NCBI RefSeq assembly: GCF_035319885.1 | Contig: NZ_CP141285.1 | Span: 620,001 to 684,000 of the forward strand | Length of the DNA: 64,000 bases | Origin: Altererythrobacter sp. H2 | GTDB lineage: Bacteria > Pseudomonadota > Alphaproteobacteria > Sphingomonadales > Sphingomonadaceae | Reading direction: 5' to 3' | Shown here: piece after piece, positions 60,614 through 64,000 of the stretch | Position numbering within the stretch: position 1 is the first letter of the stretch | Layout of the letters: each line of letters begins with the position of its first letter | Made by a program: the position numbers and the translations under genes | The notes under the pieces: generated by a model | Databases searched by the model: none | Told to the model about the DNA's origin: nothing | The model's input: only the letters and a program-made list of their open reading frames with translations

Positions 60614-63444
60614 TGGGCTGCCCCCCAGCTTGCCCCGGCCCCGATTTCGATGCCCAGCGGCACATCGAGCCGGACCGCGGGCAGCGCCGCTTCGGCCATG
60701 ACCCGCTCGATCACCGGGCGGGCCGCGGCCACGTCACCCTCGGGCAGTTCGAACACCAGTTCGTCGTGCACCTGCAGCAGCATCCGCACATGGCCCAGGC
60801 CCGCGTCGGCAAGGGCAGGCTGCATCCGCACCATGGCGCGCTTGATGATGTCGGCGCTGGTGCCCTGGATCGGGGCGTTGATCGCAGCGCGCTCGCTGCC
60901 CTGGCGCTCCGCCTGGTTCTTGGCGTTGATCCGGGGGAACCAGGTCTTGCGGCCGAACAGGGTTTCGGAATAGCCGCAGGCCCGCACGCTCTCCAGCGTT
61001 TCGTGGATATAGCGCTGGATGCCGGGGAAGCGCTGGAAATAGGTGTCAATGATCGCCTGGGCCTCGTCCGCCTCGATCCCCAGCCTGCTGGCCAGGCCCC
61101 AGCGGCTGATGCCGTAGAGGATGGCGAAATTGACCGTCTTGGCCCGTGCGCGGGTATCGCGGTTGACCTCGCCGAACATTTCGCGCGCCGTGCGGGCGTG
61201 AATGTCCTCCCCGTTGGCAAAGGCTTCCTTCAGCTGCGGCACGTCGGCCATGTGCGCGGCAAGACGCAGCTCGATCTGCGAATAGTCGGCCGCGAGCAGA
61301 ACGTGGCCCGGCTCCGCCACGAAGGCTTCACGGATCTGGCGGCCGATCTCGGTCCGGATCGGGATGTTCTGCAGGTTGGGGTCGGTCGAGGAGAGTCGCC
61401 CCGTCTGCGCCCCCACCAGGCTGTAGCTGGTGTGGACCCGCCCTGTCTCAGGGTTGATCGCTGCCTGCAGGGCATCGGTGTAGGTACTCTTGAGCTTGGA
61501 CAACTGGCGCCATTCGAGCACCTTGGTGGCGATTTCTGCGCCTTGTGCCGCCAGCCCTTCGAGGATCGCCTGATCGGTCGAGTACTGTCCGCTCTTGCCC
61601 TTGCGCCCGCCCTTGTAACCCAGCGTGTCGAACAGCACGTCGCCCAGCTGCTTGGGGCTGCCGATGGTGAAGGGGGCGCCGGCGAGGGCGTGGATTTCGC
61701 CTTCGAGGCCCGCCATGGTGCCGGCGAATTCCTCGCTCAGTTTCGCCAGCCTGGCCCGGTCAACCTTGATCCCGTGGCGCTCCATCTGTGCGACGACCGG
61801 GATCAGCGGACGGTCGACCCGCTCGTAGACCCGCGTTCCGCCCTCGATGGAAAGCCGGGGCTTGAGCAGGGCATGGAGCCGCCAGGTCACTTCGGCATCT
61901 TCGGCGGCATAGCAGGTGGCGCGGTCAAGCGGCACCTCCCCGAAGGAGATTGCTTTCTTGCCGGTTCCGCACAGTTCCTTGAACGGAATGGGTGTGTGGC
62001 CCAGGTGCCGCCCGCACAGTTCGTCCATCCCGTGGCCGCCCCCGATGCCCTCCTGCCCGCGCCCGGCATCGAGCGCGAAGCTGATGATCATGGTGTCATC
62101 GATCGGATGGACGGCAACGCCGTACCGGGCGAGCACGTTGAGATCGTACTTGCCGTTCTGGAACACCTTGAGCACCGCGTCGCTGGCGAGCAGCGGCTGC
62201 AACGCGGCGAGCGCTTCGGCCCGGTCGATCTGCACCGGCTTTTCGCTGAACATGTCGCTGCCGTAATGGCCGAGCGGGATGTAGCAGGCCTCGCCCGGTC
62301 CGGTGGACAGGCTGATCCCGACCAGTTCTGCCTGCATCGCATCGAGGCTGGTGGTCTCGGTATCGACCGCCACTGCCCGCGCGGCAAAGGCACGGGCAAT
62401 CCACCGGTCCAGTGCCTCGCGGGTCTGGACGCATTCATAGCGGGTGAGGTCGATAGCAGGCCATTCCGGCAGGGGCTGGCGGCTGCCTTCGGGCGCGGCC
62501 ATGGCACCGGCGTTCACCGCCCTGGCCGGATTGAGGTCGGTCGTGCGCGAGGGGCTGCCCGAGCCGCTGTCCAGCCGCCGCAGCAGGCTGGTGAACCCGT
62601 GTTTGCCGAGGAAGGCGGCGAGCGGTTCCGGCGGAACCCCGTCCAGCTTCATGTCGTCGAGCGGCACCGGCAGGTCGCAATCCTCTTTCAGGGTTACGAG
62701 GATCCGGCTCAGTTCGGCATCCTTGCGGTGCTCGATCAGGCGTTCGCGCAGCTTGGACGGCTTCATCGCTTCTGCCGCATCGAGCGCGGCGGTGAGCGAG
62801 CCATGATCCTGGATCAGCTTGGTCGCGGTCTTGGGGCCGATCCCGAAGATGCCGGGAATGTTGTCCACCGAATCGCCCATCAGGGCCAGGACGTCACCCA
62901 CCAGTTCCGGCCCGACGCCGAACTTTTCCGCCACTTCGTCGAGGAAGATGCGCTGGTTCTTCATCGTGTCGAGCATGTCGACGCGGGCTCCGCCGCTCTC
63001 GCCGATCAGCTGCATCAGGTCCTTGTCGGACGACACGATGGTGACGTTCCACCCCTGCGCCTGCGCGACGCGGGCATAGCTGGCGATCAGGTCGTCCGCT
63101 TCGAAACCGGCAACTTCGATGCAGGGCAGGCTGAAAGCGCGGGTCGCATCGCGGATCAGCGGGAATTGCGGCACCAGGTCTTCCGGCGGGGGAGGGCGGT
63201 TGGCCTTGTACAGATCATAGATGTCGTTGCGGAAAGACGTGCTGCCGGCATCGAGGATGACCGCCAGATGCGTCGGCCCTTCCGCCTTGTCGAGGTCTTC
63301 GGCCAGCTTCCACAGCATGGTGGTATAGCCATAGACCGCGCCGACCGGGGTGCCTTCCGGATCGGTCAGGGGGGGCAGGCGGTGGTAGGCGCGGAAGATG
63401 TACGACGAACCGTCGACCAGGTAGAGATGGTTGCTGTCAGCCAT
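60610..63444 (-). CDS. polA: DNA polymerase I with active proofreading domain
   Basis: The product is 944 aa. The 5'-nuclease domain (about 1-300) has VDGSSYIFRAYH and the acidic metal ligands (FEADDLIAS, SSDKDLMQLI). The 3'-5' exonuclease domain retains DTETTSLDA and the NGKYDLNVL motif, so proofreading should work. The polymerase has motif A DYSQIELRLAAH and motif C VHDELVFELPEG. It fills gaps in replication and repair. Confidence 0.97.
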   Translation of the reverse strand: MADSNHLYLVDGSSYIFRAYHRLPPLTDPEGTPVGAVYGYTTMLWKLAEDLDKAEGPTHLAVILDAGSTSFRNDIYDLYKANRPPPPEDLVPQFPLIRDATRAFSLPCIEVAGFEADDLIASYARVAQAQGWNVTIVSSDKDLMQLIGESGGARVDMLDTMKNQRIFLDEVAEKFGVGPELVGDVLALMGDSVDNIPGIFGIGPKTATKLIQDHGSLTAALDAAEAMKPSKLRERLIEHRKDAELSRILVTLKEDCDLPVPLDDMKLDGVPPEPLAAFLGKHGFTSLLRRLDSGSGSPSRTTDLNPARAVNAGAMAAPEGSRQPLPEWPAIDLTRYECVQTREALDRWIARAFAARAVAVDTETTSLDAMQAELVGISLSTGPGEACYIPLGHYGSDMFSEKPVQIDRAEALAALQPLLASDAVLKVFQNGKYDLNVLARYGVAVHPIDDTMIISFALDAGRGQEGIGGGHGMDELCGRHLGHTPIPFKELCGTGKKAISFGEVPLDRATCYAAEDAEVTWRLHALLKPRLSIEGGTRVYERVDRPLIPVVAQMERHGIKVDRARLAKLSEEFAGTMAGLEGEIHALAGAPFTIGSPKQLGDVLFDTLGYKGGRKGKSGQYSTDQAILEGLAAQGAEIATKVLEWRQLSKLKSTYTDALQAAINPETGRVHTSYSLVGAQTGRLSSTDPNLQNIPIRTEIGRQIREAFVAEPGHVLLAADYSQIELRLAAHMADVPQLKEAFANGEDIHARTAREMFGEVNRDTRARAKTVNFAILYGISRWGLASRLGIEADEAQAIIDTYFQRFPGIQRYIHETLESVRACGYSETLFGRKTWFPRINAKNQAERQGSERAAINAPIQGTSADIIKRAMVRMQPALADAGLGHVRMLLQVHDELVFELPEGDVAAARPVIERVMAEAALPAVRLDVPLGIEIGAGASWGAAH

Positions 63445-63695
63445 GGCGTGTGGTTAGCAGCGGCGCGGGCAAAGACCAGACCGGATTTGCCGCCTGCTGC
63501 CGTGCTGCAGCGGGAATGGCGGAATTCCGCCAATTCGGGCAAAATCGTGGCAGATAATGCGGCTCCCGACGTAAATCCGCTTGCTTTGACACAATCCCGC
63601 CATTATTTACCCCCTCGAAGCCAGCCGCTTGGCCGGTTTCGCGCCAGGGTTCGCAAGACCCGGCGACCACACTCGCTGTTTAAGGATATTACACT

Positions 63696-63968
63696 ATGCG
63701 TAAGATCATTCTTGCTGCCGCCGCTGCCGGCGCCGCCCTGAGCCTCGCTGCTTGCTCGGAAGCCACCGAAGAAGCCGCCACCGAAACCGCTGATTCGGCT
63801 GCTGCCGACATGGAAGCCAACACCGACGCGATGGCCGAAGGCGCCACCGACGCTGCTGCTGCCGGTGCTGAAGCTGCCGCTGAAGGCGCTGAAGCTGCTG
63901 CTGAAGGCGCTGAAGCTGCTGCCGAAGGCGCTGCTGAAGCTGCAACTGAAGAAGCTGCTGCTGAATAA
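63696..63968 (+). CDS. Small Ala/Glu-rich lipoprotein with GAEAAAE repeats
   Basis: The product is 90 aa. A signal peptide ends in the lipobox LAAC; the rest is almost only Ala, Glu, Gly, Thr and Met, with three 7-residue repeats GAEAAAE. It could form a helical coil on the periplasmic face. No family recognised. It is oriented away from polA, with 251 bp between them in which I see no gene. Confidence 0.75.
   Translation: MRKIILAAAAAGAALSLAACSEATEEAATETADSAAADMEANTDAMAEGATDAAAAGAEAAAEGAEAAAEGAEAAAEGAAEAATEEAAAE
63864..63926 (+). repeat. Three tandem 21-bp units coding GAEAAAE
   Basis: Units at 63864-63884, 63885-63905 and 63906-63926 differ only at a few third positions. They lie in the small lipoprotein gene and could change copy number without a frameshift. 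Confidence 0.85.
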
Positions 63969-64000
63969 TCCTTTCGCTTCTAGCGAATCAGGAAAGGGCG

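Noticed and set aside
60346-63741. A very long open frame (1131 codons) on the plus strand opposite polA
   Set aside because: It is antisense to a secure gene, and its product is a low-complexity Arg/Ala/Gly/His mix with no family. High GC removes stops from antisense frames.
1-64000. tRNA or rRNA genes
   Set aside because: No cloverleaf-like sequence ending in a suitable acceptor arm was noticed in the intergenic regions; a covariance-model scan was not possible.

Overview
The window is a high-GC chromosomal stretch of an alphaproteobacterium, almost certainly of the order Sphingomonadales (Sphingomonadaceae or Erythrobacteraceae). The evidence is a serine palmitoyltransferase next to its own acyl carrier protein, CtrA and DivK cell-cycle regulators, an OmpA protein with a long proline linker, DUF4167, DUF3572 and DUF6127 family proteins, an alphaproteobacterial DksA with only one cysteine, and a complete gene transfer agent (GTA) structural cluster. 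No tRNA, rRNA, CRISPR array, integrase or transposase was seen.

Layout. 1-2.6 kb: the 3' part of an MFS transporter, a Cu/Zn superoxide dismutase lipoprotein and an OmpA-family porin. 2.8-16.9 kb: a one-strand GTA operon read right to left, in the RcGTA order: g1 small terminase, g2 large terminase, g3 portal, g3.5, g4 protease, g5 capsid, g6, g7, g8, g9 tail tube, g10, g10.1, g11 tape measure, g12 (fused to a barrel-like domain), g13, g14 peptidase, g15 hub, then a DUF2793 protein. There are no replication, lysogeny or lysis genes. 17.1-20.4 kb: a DedA/YqaA membrane protein, a GSU2403-type nucleotidyltransferase behind a large palindrome, and spt-acp for sphingolipid synthesis. 20.4-25 kb: a Pycsar-effector-like membrane protein, DivK, and a tightly coupled run DUF3572-HAD-RidA-GDPD-FemAB-like. 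25.3-34.7 kb: DksA, PilZ, an orphan peptide-binding lipoprotein, DUF4112, kynA-kynU tryptophan catabolism, DUF305, HNH nuclease, gluQ, HIG1, cobalamin adenosyltransferase and 3-hydroxybutyryl-CoA dehydrogenase. 34.7-46.5 kb: mutS, malic enzyme, trmB, ctrA, rpoN-lptB, membrane proteins and inorganic pyrophosphatase. 46.6-54.4 kb: hisS, a repeat-rich patch with a frameshifted GIY-YIG nuclease, prfA-prmC, DUF4167, lnt and metK. 54.4-64 kb: the scoA/scoB CoA-transferase genes with a lipoprotein gene between them, a candidate small RNA, a CDC48-type AAA ATPase, an MscS channel, polA and an Ala/Glu-rich lipoprotein.

How it fits together. Most genes are housekeeping. The accessory interest lies in the GTA cluster and in several families of short palindromic repeats. 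The most unusual structure is a 398-bp unit at 48031-48428. Perfect 25-bp inverted copies of a palindromic repeat enclose a single, frameshifted GIY-YIG nuclease gene. It lies just past the 3' end of hisS, whose last ~76 codons have clearly different codon use. A second palindrome family has a copy inserted in frame in kynU and another between GTA genes g2 and g3. Other signals worth checking are a perfect 15-bp-stem hairpin in the GTA leader and the apparent move of the barrel-like domain from g15 to g12.
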